Positions 17,679-26,545 of a DNA stretch of 64,000 nt are shown here, one piece after another. This DNA comes from Acetobacter senegalensis. Its GTDB lineage: Bacteria > Pseudomonadota > Alphaproteobacteria > Acetobacterales > Acetobacteraceae. The position numbers and the translations under genes are program-made. The notes under the pieces were generated by a model. The model was not told the origin of the DNA. It did no database searches and saw nothing but the letters and a program-made list of their open reading frames with translations. The first letter of the stretch is position 1; every line of letters starts with the position of its first letter. Where the stretch lies: assembly GCF_001580995.1 (NCBI RefSeq), contig NZ_LHZU01000138.1, forward strand, positions 1 to 64,000, in the 5' to 3' direction.

Positions 17679-19955
17679 ATGACACGCCTGAGATTGATGA
17701 AAATAGAGGCTCTGGCATCCAGTGCCATACATGCCAGTAGGCGGGACGGGATTCTGGTTCCAGTAACGCTTGGCGTCCTACTGTCCTGCGGTACCGCGAA
17801 TGCAGTGTCAGGAAAGGGAAAAATTGCCGCTCAGGATGGAAAAGTCGGTGTTTCCACTCCCGCGGGAAAAGTGGTTTCGGCGCAGGCTGCTCAGGGGCAA
17901 GGCCAGCAGCCTGTGGCAATTGTTGGAGCAGCCCGAGCGGAGGCGGTCGAAGTCAGTGGTCAGTCTCATACCGCCGCGCGAAAATTGAATCTGGGCAAGT
18001 CTGTCGAAAATGATATTGCAACGGTTTATCGATTGACCCAGAAAGATATTCAAGCGCAAGCCACATCATCCTCGATCGATCTGTTCCGCAATGTTCCCGG
18101 TGTCTATGTGGAGGATTACGGCAATGGCGGCATTGCGCAGGGCTTTGGCATGCGCGGATGGTCCGGTAACGCGAACGGCAATTATGTAGCAGCCTATATC
18201 GATGGTTATCAGCGCAACATGTATTCGGGTGCGCAGAGCAATGGCTATAACGACCTCAATGTTCTTATTCCCGAAATCATCGGGGATATTAATGTCATCA
18301 AAGGCCCGTTCGATACGCGTTATGGCGGCATGCTTGCCGTCGGTGGGTCTGTTGTCATTCATACAGCCGATTTCTATCGAACCGGTTTTTCTCAGAGGTT
18401 TGGATCTTTCGGAGAGGCACGGTCGCTGCTGAGCTATGGTTATGACGGTGGCCGCCTGAAAAGCTATGTTGTGTTTGAGGGAGGCAGGGATGCGGGATAT
18501 CGTGACAATGCCGCCCAAGACAAGGTCAATCTGTTCAGCAAGACGACCTATTCTTTTACATCTGAGGACAAGCTCTCATTTTCGGCGCAAATCTACAACG
18601 CGAATTATGGTCAGCCCGGTTACATTCCCATCTCCGTTGCTCGAGTCAATCCGAAGGCCGCCATGAATATGGAAGATCGAGGTGACAAGACGCAGGAGAC
18701 GTTCAATTTCAATTTTACCCATACTCACGGGAATTTTCAGCTCGACGCCAATCTGTTCGTGGATAATGTCTATCTCTACCGTTCGATAACGCGTGGTTAT
18801 TATCCTGCGTCTGTGCCGCGGGCCGAGCAGAATGCCTCAATCGATTCCCGCACCACAGTAGGTGCAGGTGTTGATCCGTATTGGAAATTCAAGCTGCCTT
18901 TGGGCATGCAACTCGATCTGCGGGCCGGAGCGCTTGTCCATGTGGATATGGCGAAGGCGTGGAATTATCCGGCGCTGAATAATCAGGCAATTCCGGCGCC
19001 ACAAGCTTATTTCGGATCGATCAACTATTTCAACAAGGCGGATTTCACCGAAATAAACCCCTCCCTCTATCTCGATATGGGCTTCAAACCTGTCAAATGG
19101 ATGAAAATATCAGCAGGTTTTCGGTACGATAGCTTCATATTCAGCGACAATGTTTTAAGCTGGGTCAAACCCAATAACCTTTTGCGCCAGTATATTACCA
19201 ATTGGGCGGGGCATATCAGTCCTAAGCTGGGTATTGCCTTTTATCCGGCCACCGGTTTGACGTTGTATGGTAACATGGGAGAAGCCGTTCAGGCACCTAA
19301 CGCGGTTTTACAGCTTAATTTGAATCCCTCTCTCAAGACATCGCCGATGCGGAGCTACGAGGGGGGGCTTGCTTATGACAACACAAAACTGGGCTTTCAT
19401 TTTGGCGCTGATGTTTATACGACCAACGCCAGTTCCGAGATCGGCACATCGACAACGACAGGCGCGCTTGAGAATATTGGCTCGTCACTTCGCGTGGGTG
19501 AAGATTTCGACGTCAGGCTGTTCCTTATCCGTAACAGCCATATCGAGCTTGATGTCGCCGCGAATTACAGCCGTGTACGTGCCCGCCTGACCGGCAACTC
19601 ATGGGGATATGTGCAGTTCGTTCCGGATGAGCAGAAGGATTATCAGATCAACGTTTCAGCGCCAGTACACTTCTGGGGCGACCCGAATGAGCGACTTGCC
19701 TTTAATTTCGCGCATCAGTTCATAGGCGAGACCAAACTTTCAACTGACGGCAGGCAATCCAGTTCTCCTTATCAGCGCATTCAGGGCAAATTGACCTATT
19801 CCAATCCTACTCGGCATAATCTGTCCTTGTATCTGTCGGCCATTGCATTTCCGACCGATCGTTTCTCGGAAATCAATTATTACGCCAACGGGGTCCGTTA
19901 CGTCGGCGTGGAGCCTCGTTTCCGCATTCAGGGAGGCGCCAATATTAGTTTCTGA
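17679..19955 (+). CDS. TonB-dependent receptor at head of organosulfur island
   Basis: A receptor of about 758 residues with a hydrophobic leader (about residues 25-45, VTLGVLLSCGTANA), an Ala/Gln/Gly-rich linker, a plug starting around 110 (TVYRLTQKDIQAQ, LFRNVPGVYVEDYGNG, GDINVIKGPFDTRYGG) and a barrel ending RIQGGANISF. The ATG at 17679 follows a weak GGAC; the 17652 and 17697 codons are alternatives. It is followed at 55 bp by an acyl-CoA-dehydrogenase-like flavoprotein typical of sulfur-starvation loci, so it probably imports a sulfonate, sulfate ester or other sulfur source across the outer membrane. Confidence 0.82.
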   Translation: MTRLRLMKIEALASSAIHASRRDGILVPVTLGVLLSCGTANAVSGKGKIAAQDGKVGVSTPAGKVVSAQAAQGQGQQPVAIVGAARAEAVEVSGQSHTAARKLNLGKSVENDIATVYRLTQKDIQAQATSSSIDLFRNVPGVYVEDYGNGGIAQGFGMRGWSGNANGNYVAAYIDGYQRNMYSGAQSNGYNDLNVLIPEIIGDINVIKGPFDTRYGGMLAVGGSVVIHTADFYRTGFSQRFGSFGEARSLLSYGYDGGRLKSYVVFEGGRDAGYRDNAAQDKVNLFSKTTYSFTSEDKLSFSAQIYNANYGQPGYIPISVARVNPKAAMNMEDRGDKTQETFNFNFTHTHGNFQLDANLFVDNVYLYRSITRGYYPASVPRAEQNASIDSRTTVGAGVDPYWKFKLPLGMQLDLRAGALVHVDMAKAWNYPALNNQAIPAPQAYFGSINYFNKADFTEINPSLYLDMGFKPVKWMKISAGFRYDSFIFSDNVLSWVKPNNLLRQYITNWAGHISPKLGIAFYPATGLTLYGNMGEAVQAPNAVLQLNLNPSLKTSPMRSYEGGLAYDNTKLGFHFGADVYTTNASSEIGTSTTTGALENIGSSLRVGEDFDVRLFLIRNSHIELDVAANYSRVRARLTGNSWGYVQFVPDEQKDYQINVSAPVHFWGDPNERLAFNFAHQFIGETKLSTDGRQSSSPYQRIQGKLTYSNPTRHNLSLYLSAIAFPTDRFSEINYYANGVRYVGVEPRFRIQGGANISF

Positions 19956-20009
19956 TTCCACTGGCGTGAGAGAAGATGCTCACAACGCGAGATGTAAGGA
20001 ATAGACGCC

Positions 20010-21239
20010 ATGAGCGGAAAAAGTACGGATGTCATGATAGCCCCCAGAAAGCAACGGGTGCAGTCTTATCCGGCCGATCATTATCTGGCTTTGGCTCGTG
20101 ATCTGGCAGACCGTTTTGCAGTAGATGCCGCCGGATACGACCGCAGTGGCGCATGCCCCGAGCGGAATCTCGATCTGCTGTTCGAAAGCGGCCTTATGGC
20201 TGTCACCATAGCGCCGGAAGCGGGAGGTGCGGGTGGCGGGTTACAGCTTGCCCGTGCGATTGTGTCTGAAATCGCGCGTGGAGAACCCGCGACGGCACTT
20301 ATCCTTGCCATGTATTATGGAACACATGGTCAGATCGCCCGTGGCAGCCAGTGGCCGGAGGCACTGGGCAATTTTGTCGTGCGTGATGCACTTTCGCATC
20401 GTGCGTTGATCAATGCGGCTCAGGTTGAGCCTGAGACGGGTTCACCTTCGCATGGGGGCGTACCCAGGACTGTCGCACGGCGCCAGGGAGACGGCTGGCG
20501 GATCACGGGTCACAAATGTTACTGCACCGGTTCCACGGCCTTGCGCTGGATACTCATATCAGCCGTGACCGATGAAGTTCAGCCGCGTATTGCCTCGTTT
20601 CTTGTGCCGGCGGATGCGTCCGGTGTTTCGTTCAGGCCGGCGTGGGATACGACAGGTATGCGGGCAACAGCGTCGCATGACGTGATTCTCGATAACGTCG
20701 AGGTACCATATGGTCATATTCTGCACGATCGCCCGGCAGGTGCGCCGCTTGTACGCGAAGCGGTGGGAACGGTGTGGCATTTTACTCTTGTGGCATCGGT
20801 CTATCATGGCGTGACACTGGCCGCGAGAGACTGGCTGGTTAAATTCGGGCGCGAACGTCGCCTGAATGCGACTGGCGATTCGACATTATTCGGTCTTCCA
20901 CATTTTCAGGAAGGTCTCGGTCGTGCAGAGATTCTTATCCAGACGAATGAACGGTTGCTGCGCGCGACCGCACGGGAGGCAGATGAGGGCAGGCCGGAAG
21001 CACTGGAAGGGGCTTTGCTAAGACACGCCACGACCGAAAGCCAGCTTGCCCTGCATGCGCTTTTTCTTGAACTTACCGGTGCGGTAGGGCTTTCCCGGCA
21101 CGATGCCCTGGAGCGTTATTGCAGGGACTTGGCTTGCGTGCAGTCCCACGCGCCCAATTCCCGAGCCATAAGGCTCATGGTCGCACGCTCGGCTTTCCCA
21201 TCCGATGAAGACCAGACGACAAACCATTTGAAAAATTAA
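20010..21239 (+). CDS. Acyl-CoA-dehydrogenase-fold flavoprotein, SfnB-like
   Basis: A 409-residue flavoprotein with an N-terminal helical domain (about 20-130; GLMAVTIAPEAGGAGGGLQL), a middle beta domain (about 135-250; GWRITGHKCYCTGSTALRW and DTTGMRATASHDVILDNVEV) and a C-terminal helical bundle. Relatives in sulfur-acquisition loci (SfnB and related) act with reduced flavin on sulfones or related compounds instead of on CoA esters. RBS aaGGA lies 8-12 bases before the ATG. It is convergent with the SfnG/SsuD-like gene downstream. It differs from the other two acyl-CoA-dehydrogenase-like proteins of the island, lacking their DDWDG and DRHWRN signatures, so a distinct substrate is likely. Confidence 0.7.
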   Translation: MSGKSTDVMIAPRKQRVQSYPADHYLALARDLADRFAVDAAGYDRSGACPERNLDLLFESGLMAVTIAPEAGGAGGGLQLARAIVSEIARGEPATALILAMYYGTHGQIARGSQWPEALGNFVVRDALSHRALINAAQVEPETGSPSHGGVPRTVARRQGDGWRITGHKCYCTGSTALRWILISAVTDEVQPRIASFLVPADASGVSFRPAWDTTGMRATASHDVILDNVEVPYGHILHDRPAGAPLVREAVGTVWHFTLVASVYHGVTLAARDWLVKFGRERRLNATGDSTLFGLPHFQEGLGRAEILIQTNERLLRATAREADEGRPEALEGALLRHATTESQLALHALFLELTGAVGLSRHDALERYCRDLACVQSHAPNSRAIRLMVARSAFPSDEDQTTNHLKN

Positions 21240-21364
21240 GCGAAGGGCCGGAACCTGATCGGTAAGCCAGATCCTTGGTTTTCGGCCTGCGCGCTGTTCT
21301 GCGCGTTTGTTGCAATAGGACCCATGACTTTCACATCATAGGTCCTGTCGCGTAATATGGGGCC

Positions 21365-22480
21365 TTAAAGGCGCAGGCCGGCCTGCTTCATGAGCGGAAG
21401 GACGCGTTCGCCAAAATAACGCAGTTCGGGCAGAAAATCGTAGAATCCAAGCTGTACACCGTCGATTCCTGCCCGTTTGAGCGCGACAAGCTGGTCCACG
21501 ACCTCTTCAGGGCTGCCAATGATCTCGATATTTCCGCCAAGCCCGAGCCCTTGTTTGGCATTCTGGTTCAGCCGCCCACGCCAGGCATGAGCATCGCTAT
21601 CATAGTTGCCGAACCCGGTTGAGTTGGTTGGAGCCAGTTTGTTCCGGGCAATCGCATGGGCATAATCATGGGCTTCGGCTGATGTGTCGCGGCAGACAAC
21701 CAGCGGGTTGATGATTGTTTTGACGTGACGGCCAAAGCGGGCGGCTGCTTGATGAATATTCGCGATATGGGCGGGCAGCGTTGCCAGTGCGCTGTCAATA
21801 TGCGCTCCGCCAGGGCTGGTAATGAACAAAAGATCGGAATATTGCGCGGCAAAGGCGATTCCGGCTTCCGACCCGGTTGCCGTGACTAGGACCGGCCGCC
21901 CAAAGAGCGGCTTGGGGGTAATGTAGCCATTCCTGATTTTCCAGCTTGAAAGCCTGGAGGCATGGCTGAAATTCTCGGTATCGCTCCATAAATGTTCGAC
22001 GGCGCGGTGGCCGGTCACGATGTTGATTCCCCATCGGCCTTTGGAAATATGATCCAGCGTGGAACCGTATTTCGCAAGATGCAGTGGATGCCATGGCCCA
22101 TAGAGTACGTGAATGGTCGAAATCAGCAATATGCGCTTCGTTATCGGAGCAAATGCGGCAACTCCGATAAAGGAGTCGAGCGAGGCGTCACCGTCATACC
22201 CCCCCTTGGGCAGCCATTGTGTACGGCTGAAGACGATCTCGAAACCCAGACTGTCACCCAGTCGGACGATTTCGGCATTGTGGTCGAAGGTCCAGGTGGA
22301 TCCGGTAGGATATGTCGACACCCGTATATCCTGAAAATTCAGAAACAGGCCAAGCATCAATGGCTGTTTGACCGCGAGCGAAAGCGGGCTGTCCGGGAAA
22401 TCCAGCGGGGAGGGAACAATGGGGGAGAAAGACGTGGCGGCAGATGACGCGAGTGTATCGGCCTGTGAAACCTCGGACAT
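21365..22480 (-). CDS. Luciferase-like flavin monooxygenase, SfnG/SsuD type
   Basis: A 371-residue class-C flavin monooxygenase of the bacterial luciferase-like fold. Recognisable are NAEIVRLGDSLGFEIVFSRT, then WLPKGGYDGDASLDSF, STIHVLYGPWHPLHLAK, ISKGRWGINIVTGHR near residue 150, and EIIGSPEEVVDQLVALKRAG near the end. These match the alkanesulfonate (SsuD) / dimethyl-sulfone (SfnG) / DszA-related group, which uses FMNH2 and O2 to cleave C-S bonds. The ATG at 22480 is preferred because GGAGAAG lies just upstream; the frame extends a further 31 codons without a ribosome site. It is divergent from the SsuA-like gene across an AT-rich gap that probably holds both promoters. Confidence 0.8.
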   Translation of the reverse strand: MSEVSQADTLASSAATSFSPIVPSPLDFPDSPLSLAVKQPLMLGLFLNFQDIRVSTYPTGSTWTFDHNAEIVRLGDSLGFEIVFSRTQWLPKGGYDGDASLDSFIGVAAFAPITKRILLISTIHVLYGPWHPLHLAKYGSTLDHISKGRWGINIVTGHRAVEHLWSDTENFSHASRLSSWKIRNGYITPKPLFGRPVLVTATGSEAGIAFAAQYSDLLFITSPGGAHIDSALATLPAHIANIHQAAARFGRHVKTIINPLVVCRDTSAEAHDYAHAIARNKLAPTNSTGFGNYDSDAHAWRGRLNQNAKQGLGLGGNIEIIGSPEEVVDQLVALKRAGIDGVQLGFYDFLPELRYFGERVLPLMKQAGLRL

Positions 22481-22662
22481 GGGAAACTTCTCCTGCGCCA
22501 TGTGGTCCGGGCAGATCGGTCCCGGGTGCCATGGTGCAAATGCCGGTTGAGGAGCGGCGTGATGACGGTACAAAACACACTAAAAATTAGAGTGCTATAT
22601 TTTTTATGTGTATAATTATACGATATTGACATCAATATCAAAATTAGACACTTTAAGATCGC

Positions 22663-23721
22663 ATGTTAAAAAATATTACAAAATTAAACGTTTTTTATCT
22701 TGTTCTGCGGAGCCGGGCTGTCGGGCGCGCGCTGCTCTGTCTTTATCTGTGCGCCGCTGTCGGCACGGTCGAGCGCGCCTCTGCCGCCACAGCCGATCTG
22801 TCGCAGGTAACGATTGTTGTTGGAACGCCCAACAAGACTGGTCTGGAGCGTGAGCTGATCGCCTCGGGTGAGGATCAGGGCACGCCGTACGCCATCAAAT
22901 GGGCTGTTTTTGATTCAACCCTGCCTTTGACAGAAGCTCTGAGAGCAGGTCGGGTGGATGTAGCGGCCGGAGGCGAAACAGGCGTGCTGTTCGCCATTGC
23001 GCACGGCGCGCAGATCGCCGTTCTGGGTGCGACACGCTACAGCGGCCCTTCAGGCAGCGCTATTCTGGTGCGGAAGGACTCGCCATTGCAAAGCGTGTCC
23101 GATCTGCGCGGCGCCGCAATTGCGCTGCCTTACTATACAGCGCAGCATTATCAACTTGCGAAAGTGCTCGACAAGGTCGGTATTCCCTGGGACAGTAGGA
23201 AAATCCTTAACCTGGATACGTCGAACGGGCTTTTCTCACTGCTGAGCGGCAGGGTCGACGCGTTCGTAGTCTGGGATCCGAACGTGGCAATCGCCCAGAC
23301 CGAACATGGAGCGCGGGTCATTGCGTTTCTGGATCGGACTGTGCAGCCTGCGGGAATGCTGTACGCCAACGCTGCCGATTTGCGCGATCCAGCCAAAACC
23401 GCTGCCTTGAAGGATCTGACGCGGCGCATACTGCGTGCTCGCGCCTGGGTTAATGCGCACCCGGATATCTGGGCGGCTCAGATGTCCAGTATTGCGCAGG
23501 TGCCACTTGCGGCGGCGCGGCTGACGGTCAGCCGCGCGACCGCACGCTACCTGCCGGCGGACACGCCTGACGTGCTGGCCGCATGGCAGCAGGAAATAGC
23601 CTATTTCCATACGATCGGCCTTTTCGGCAGGACATTCGATATCAAAGATAATCTCGTCCCCGGTTTTGACGATATTATCAATGCGGAGAATGCGGGGCTG
23701 GTCGCGGACAGGCATGAGTGA
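22663..23721 (+). CDS. ssuA: SsuA-like aliphatic sulfonate ABC binding protein
   Basis: A 352-residue periplasmic binding protein of the NMT1/SsuA/TauA type. There is a signal peptide (about 22-41, ending ERASA), then VTIVVGTPNKTGL, the opening strand, PLTEALRAGRVDVAAGGETG, the ligand-side helix, and SAILVRKDSPLQSVSDLRG, the characteristic family repeat, with DAFVVWDPNVA in the second lobe. It lacks the CPxP motif seen in the two DszB-like proteins later in the island, so it is a transporter component. It overlaps the permease start by four bases. Ligand type is inferred from family and context. Confidence 0.8.
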   Translation: MLKNITKLNVFYLVLRSRAVGRALLCLYLCAAVGTVERASAATADLSQVTIVVGTPNKTGLERELIASGEDQGTPYAIKWAVFDSTLPLTEALRAGRVDVAAGGETGVLFAIAHGAQIAVLGATRYSGPSGSAILVRKDSPLQSVSDLRGAAIALPYYTAQHYQLAKVLDKVGIPWDSRKILNLDTSNGLFSLLSGRVDAFVVWDPNVAIAQTEHGARVIAFLDRTVQPAGMLYANAADLRDPAKTAALKDLTRRILRARAWVNAHPDIWAAQMSSIAQVPLAAARLTVSRATARYLPADTPDVLAAWQQEIAYFHTIGLFGRTFDIKDNLVPGFDDIINAENAGLVADRHE

Positions 23722-24557
23722 GATCGGGCATGAATACTCTCCTTTTCCGACAGGGTGGAATGCAGATCATAGTACCCCGTCCGCAGGGGCGTTCCGGTCT
23801 ACCCAGGCCTGTCAGACGCCTGCTCGGGCCAGTTCTTCTGCTCGCAGTATGGGAAGGCGCTGCTCTGGCCGGGTGGGTCAGCCCTGACACCCTGCCGGCT
23901 CCGCATAGCCTGTTTACGACGTGCCGGGAGCTTGCCGCAGGCGGAGAACTGGCCCATGCCCTTGAGGCGTCGCTGGCAAGGGTGAGCATTGGCGTCGTTA
24001 CCGGCCTGGCATGCGGTGTGGGACTGGGGCTGCTTTCCAGCCTGACCGCGTTGGGTGAAGATCTGATCGACGGCGTAGTGCATATGGCGCGGACCCTGCC
24101 CTGGGTCGGGCTTATTCCGCTGCTTATCATATGGCTCGGCATCGAAGAGGCCTCAAAGGACGCGCTGATCGCTCTTGCGGTATTTTTCCCGGTTTACATC
24201 AATCTTGTCTCGGGTGTCCGCCAGGTCGATCCGGGGCTGATTGAGGCAGGTCGTACACTTGGGCTGAGCCGGCTGGGGGTTGTGCGCCATGTTCTTCTTC
24301 CTGGCGCGATGCCGAACCTCCTGACAGGACTTCGGTACGCGCTGGGCAGCGCATGGCTGGCGCTGGTTTTTGCCGAACAGGTGAACAGCCTCAACGGGCT
24401 TGGCTACCTTATCAATCATGCCAGGGAAATTTACCGCACCGATATTATTGTCGTTTGTCTTTTCATTTACGCATTTCTTGGTCTTGCCGCTGATTTTTCC
24501 ATCAGGTTCCTCGAATCCCGGCTGCTGGCGTGGAACGGAGCATTTGCGACCTCATGA
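23718..24557 (+). CDS. ssuC: SsuC-like sulfonate ABC permease
   Basis: A 279-residue inner-membrane permease. It has about six membrane segments (for example LLGPVLLLAVWEGAALAGWV near 35-54) and the cytoplasmic coupling motif of binding-protein-dependent permeases, EAGRTLGLSRLGVVRHVLLP, at about 175-194, followed by PNLLTGLRYALGSAWLALVF. GTG at 23718 overlaps the upstream stop; an ATG at 23730 is an alternative start. The 3' end overlaps the ATPase gene by the ATGA pattern, giving an ssuA-ssuC-ssuB order. Confidence 0.85.
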   Translation: MRSGMNTLLFRQGGMQIIVPRPQGRSGLPRPVRRLLGPVLLLAVWEGAALAGWVSPDTLPAPHSLFTTCRELAAGGELAHALEASLARVSIGVVTGLACGVGLGLLSSLTALGEDLIDGVVHMARTLPWVGLIPLLIIWLGIEEASKDALIALAVFFPVYINLVSGVRQVDPGLIEAGRTLGLSRLGVVRHVLLPGAMPNLLTGLRYALGSAWLALVFAEQVNSLNGLGYLINHAREIYRTDIIVVCLFIYAFLGLAADFSIRFLESRLLAWNGAFATS

Positions 24558-25282
24558 CTCGAACGGTGTGTCCCCCACAGTCTGCCCCTGCGGTACGCGT
24601 AAGAGGTCTTAACAAGAATTTTGGGGCCCGCCGGGTTCTGGCGGATCTTGATATCGATATCCGGCCCGGAGAATTCGTGGCCCTTCTGGGGACCAGCGGT
24701 TGCGGCAAAAGTACACTTCTGCGGATTCTTTGCGGGCTCGATACCCAGTTTGAGGGCGAGGTGGCTGTGCCGTCCAGGCGGGGTGTTGCCTTTCAGGCGC
24801 CACGGTTGATGCCATGGAAGCGTGTTTGGGAAAATGTTGTGCTCGGTCTCTCGCCGCCCGGTTCGCTGGCGGATGCGGCGTCCGTGCTGGCGGAGGTCAT
24901 GCTCGAGCACCGGGCCGCCGCATGGCCACGTGAACTTTCAGGTGGGGAGGCCCAGCGCGCAGCTCTGGCGCGAGCGCTTGTCAGGCAGCCCGATATTCTG
25001 TTCCTGGATGAACCATTTGCCGCCCTTGATGCGCTTCTTCGCTTGAAGGCACAGCAGCTCGTGGCACGCGTATGGGAACGGCACGGTTTTTCAGTACTGC
25101 TGGTCACACATGATGTGGAGGAGGCTCTTCTGCTCGCGGACCGTATAGTGCTGATGTGTGACGGTGCTGTGGCATGTCAGATGGACGTTACTCTGGCGAG
25201 ACCGCGCGACGTGTCCGGCCCGGGTTTCGGGGCGATGCGGCGAACTTTACTGGCATGGCTTGGTGTCTCCGGCGATGTTTGA
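24554..25282 (+). CDS. ssuB: SsuB-like sulfonate ABC ATPase
   Basis: A 242-residue ATPase. Walker A is GTSGCGKST, Q-loop VAFQAPRLMPW, signature LSGGEAQRAALARAL, Walker B ILFLDEPFAALDA and H-loop LLVTHDVEEALLLADR, the EEALLLADR run being typical of the nitrate/sulfonate/taurine group. ATG at 24554 overlaps the permease stop (ATGA); a GTG at 24530 is less likely. A DszC/SfnC-like monooxygenase follows at 33 bp, so import and oxidation are probably cotranscribed. Confidence 0.87.
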   Translation: MTRTVCPPQSAPAVRVRGLNKNFGARRVLADLDIDIRPGEFVALLGTSGCGKSTLLRILCGLDTQFEGEVAVPSRRGVAFQAPRLMPWKRVWENVVLGLSPPGSLADAASVLAEVMLEHRAAAWPRELSGGEAQRAALARALVRQPDILFLDEPFAALDALLRLKAQQLVARVWERHGFSVLLVTHDVEEALLLADRIVLMCDGAVACQMDVTLARPRDVSGPGFGAMRRTLLAWLGVSGDV

Positions 25283-25315
25283 AAAACAGATATCCGCAAA
25301 GGAAAACAGACGATC

Positions 25316-26545
25316 ATGACACAGGTTGAGCGGGGGTGGGGCGGTGGGCCGGGTCTACGCTACGAGGAACTGGCCGGGCTCTTTCGCGGGGTCTTCGCGC
25401 AGCTTCGCGCAGGTGCCGCCGACCGTGATCGTGGGCGCATTCTGCCCTGGGCGGAGGTCCGACTACTTAAGGAGGCGGGCTTTACGGGCCTGCGTGTGCC
25501 CGAACGCCTGGGCGGTCTGGGTTTTTCTCTGCCCGAGCTTTTTAACCTGCTCATCGAGCTTTCCGAAGCCGATCCCAACTTGACCAATATCTTCCGCTCC
25601 CATCTCGGCCTGACGGAAGACCTGCTCAACTCCAGCGAAAAAGAGCACTCCGAATTCTGGTTGAACCACTTTGCGCAGGGCGGGCTGGCGGGCAGCGGTT
25701 TTTCAGAAGCCGGCGGGCGTGTTGTGGGCGATTACGAAACCCGACTTGTGCGCGAGGGGGCTCACCGGCGCCTGAACGGTCGTAAATTCTATACCAGTGG
25801 CGCACTTTTTGCGGACTGGATCAATTTCGGCGCCGTGGATGAGAACGATGCCCCTGTCAGTGGCTTGGTTCCGACCCATGCCGTAGGGGTCACCATTCTG
25901 GATGACTGGGACGGCTTCGGCCAGGCGTTGAGCGCCAGCGGTACGGCCATATTCGAGAATGTGCTCGTCGAAGAATCGTGGGTTCATCCCGTGCGGGGGC
26001 GCTGCCGTTATATCGGTGCATTTTTCCAACTCGTTCATCTTGCCGCCCTCGCGGGAATCGGGCGTGCTCTTTCAGACGACGTGGCGCGCCTTGTGGCTGG
26101 GCGGAAGCGGGTCTACGCTCAGGGCAACGGGCCAAAAGCGGCCGAAGATCCGCAGATTCTTCAGGTGGTCGGGCAGTTGCGTGCCGCAGCCTATTCAGCG
26201 GGGGCCATCGTTTTAAAGGCCGCAGAGGCAATCCAGCGGATTGATGACGCACGTCTCGCCCGGAATACGCAGGATGAGGCGCAGGCCGGACACATAGGTG
26301 CGCTTGAGGTCGATCAGGCAGTACCCGTCGTGACCAGCCTTGTCCTCGATGCCTCGACGGCTGCTTTCGACGCGCTGGGCGCGTCTGCTGCCAGCAAATC
26401 TCTGGGCCTTGACCGCCACTGGCGCAATGCGCGGGTTATTGCTTCGCATAATCCACGTATCTATCGCGCGCGCAGTGTTGGGGCTTTTGCGGTCGGGCGT
26501 TTTTTGTCGCAGGCGGATCAGGATTTGAGCCGGAGCAAAGCGTAG
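25316..26545 (+). CDS. DszC/SfnC-like FMN-dependent monooxygenase
   Basis: A 409-residue group-D flavin monooxygenase with the acyl-CoA-dehydrogenase fold. The N-terminal helical domain includes GFTGLRVPERLGGLGFSL, the central domain LNGRKFYTSGALFADW, then VTILDDWDGFGQALSASGTA at about 200-219, and the C-terminal FAD/FMN-contact segment SLGLDRHWRNARVIASHNP at about 362-380. The DDWDG and DRHWRN signatures are those of the DszC/SfnC family, which S-oxygenates thioethers or hydroxylates carbon next to sulfur using FMNH2 from a separate reductase. It is the last gene of the ssuACB operon and its end overlaps the convergent binding-protein gene by 28 bp. Confidence 0.78.
   Translation: MTQVERGWGGGPGLRYEELAGLFRGVFAQLRAGAADRDRGRILPWAEVRLLKEAGFTGLRVPERLGGLGFSLPELFNLLIELSEADPNLTNIFRSHLGLTEDLLNSSEKEHSEFWLNHFAQGGLAGSGFSEAGGRVVGDYETRLVREGAHRRLNGRKFYTSGALFADWINFGAVDENDAPVSGLVPTHAVGVTILDDWDGFGQALSASGTAIFENVLVEESWVHPVRGRCRYIGAFFQLVHLAALAGIGRALSDDVARLVAGRKRVYAQGNGPKAAEDPQILQVVGQLRAAAYSAGAIVLKAAEAIQRIDDARLARNTQDEAQAGHIGALEVDQAVPVVTSLVLDASTAAFDALGASAASKSLGLDRHWRNARVIASHNPRIYRARSVGAFAVGRFLSQADQDLSRSKA

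Noticed and set aside
22663-23721. Could this SsuA-like protein also be a desulfinase?
   Set aside because: It has a signal peptide and is in an operon with permease and ATPase, and lacks the CPxP Cys, the HF His and the RxGG motif.
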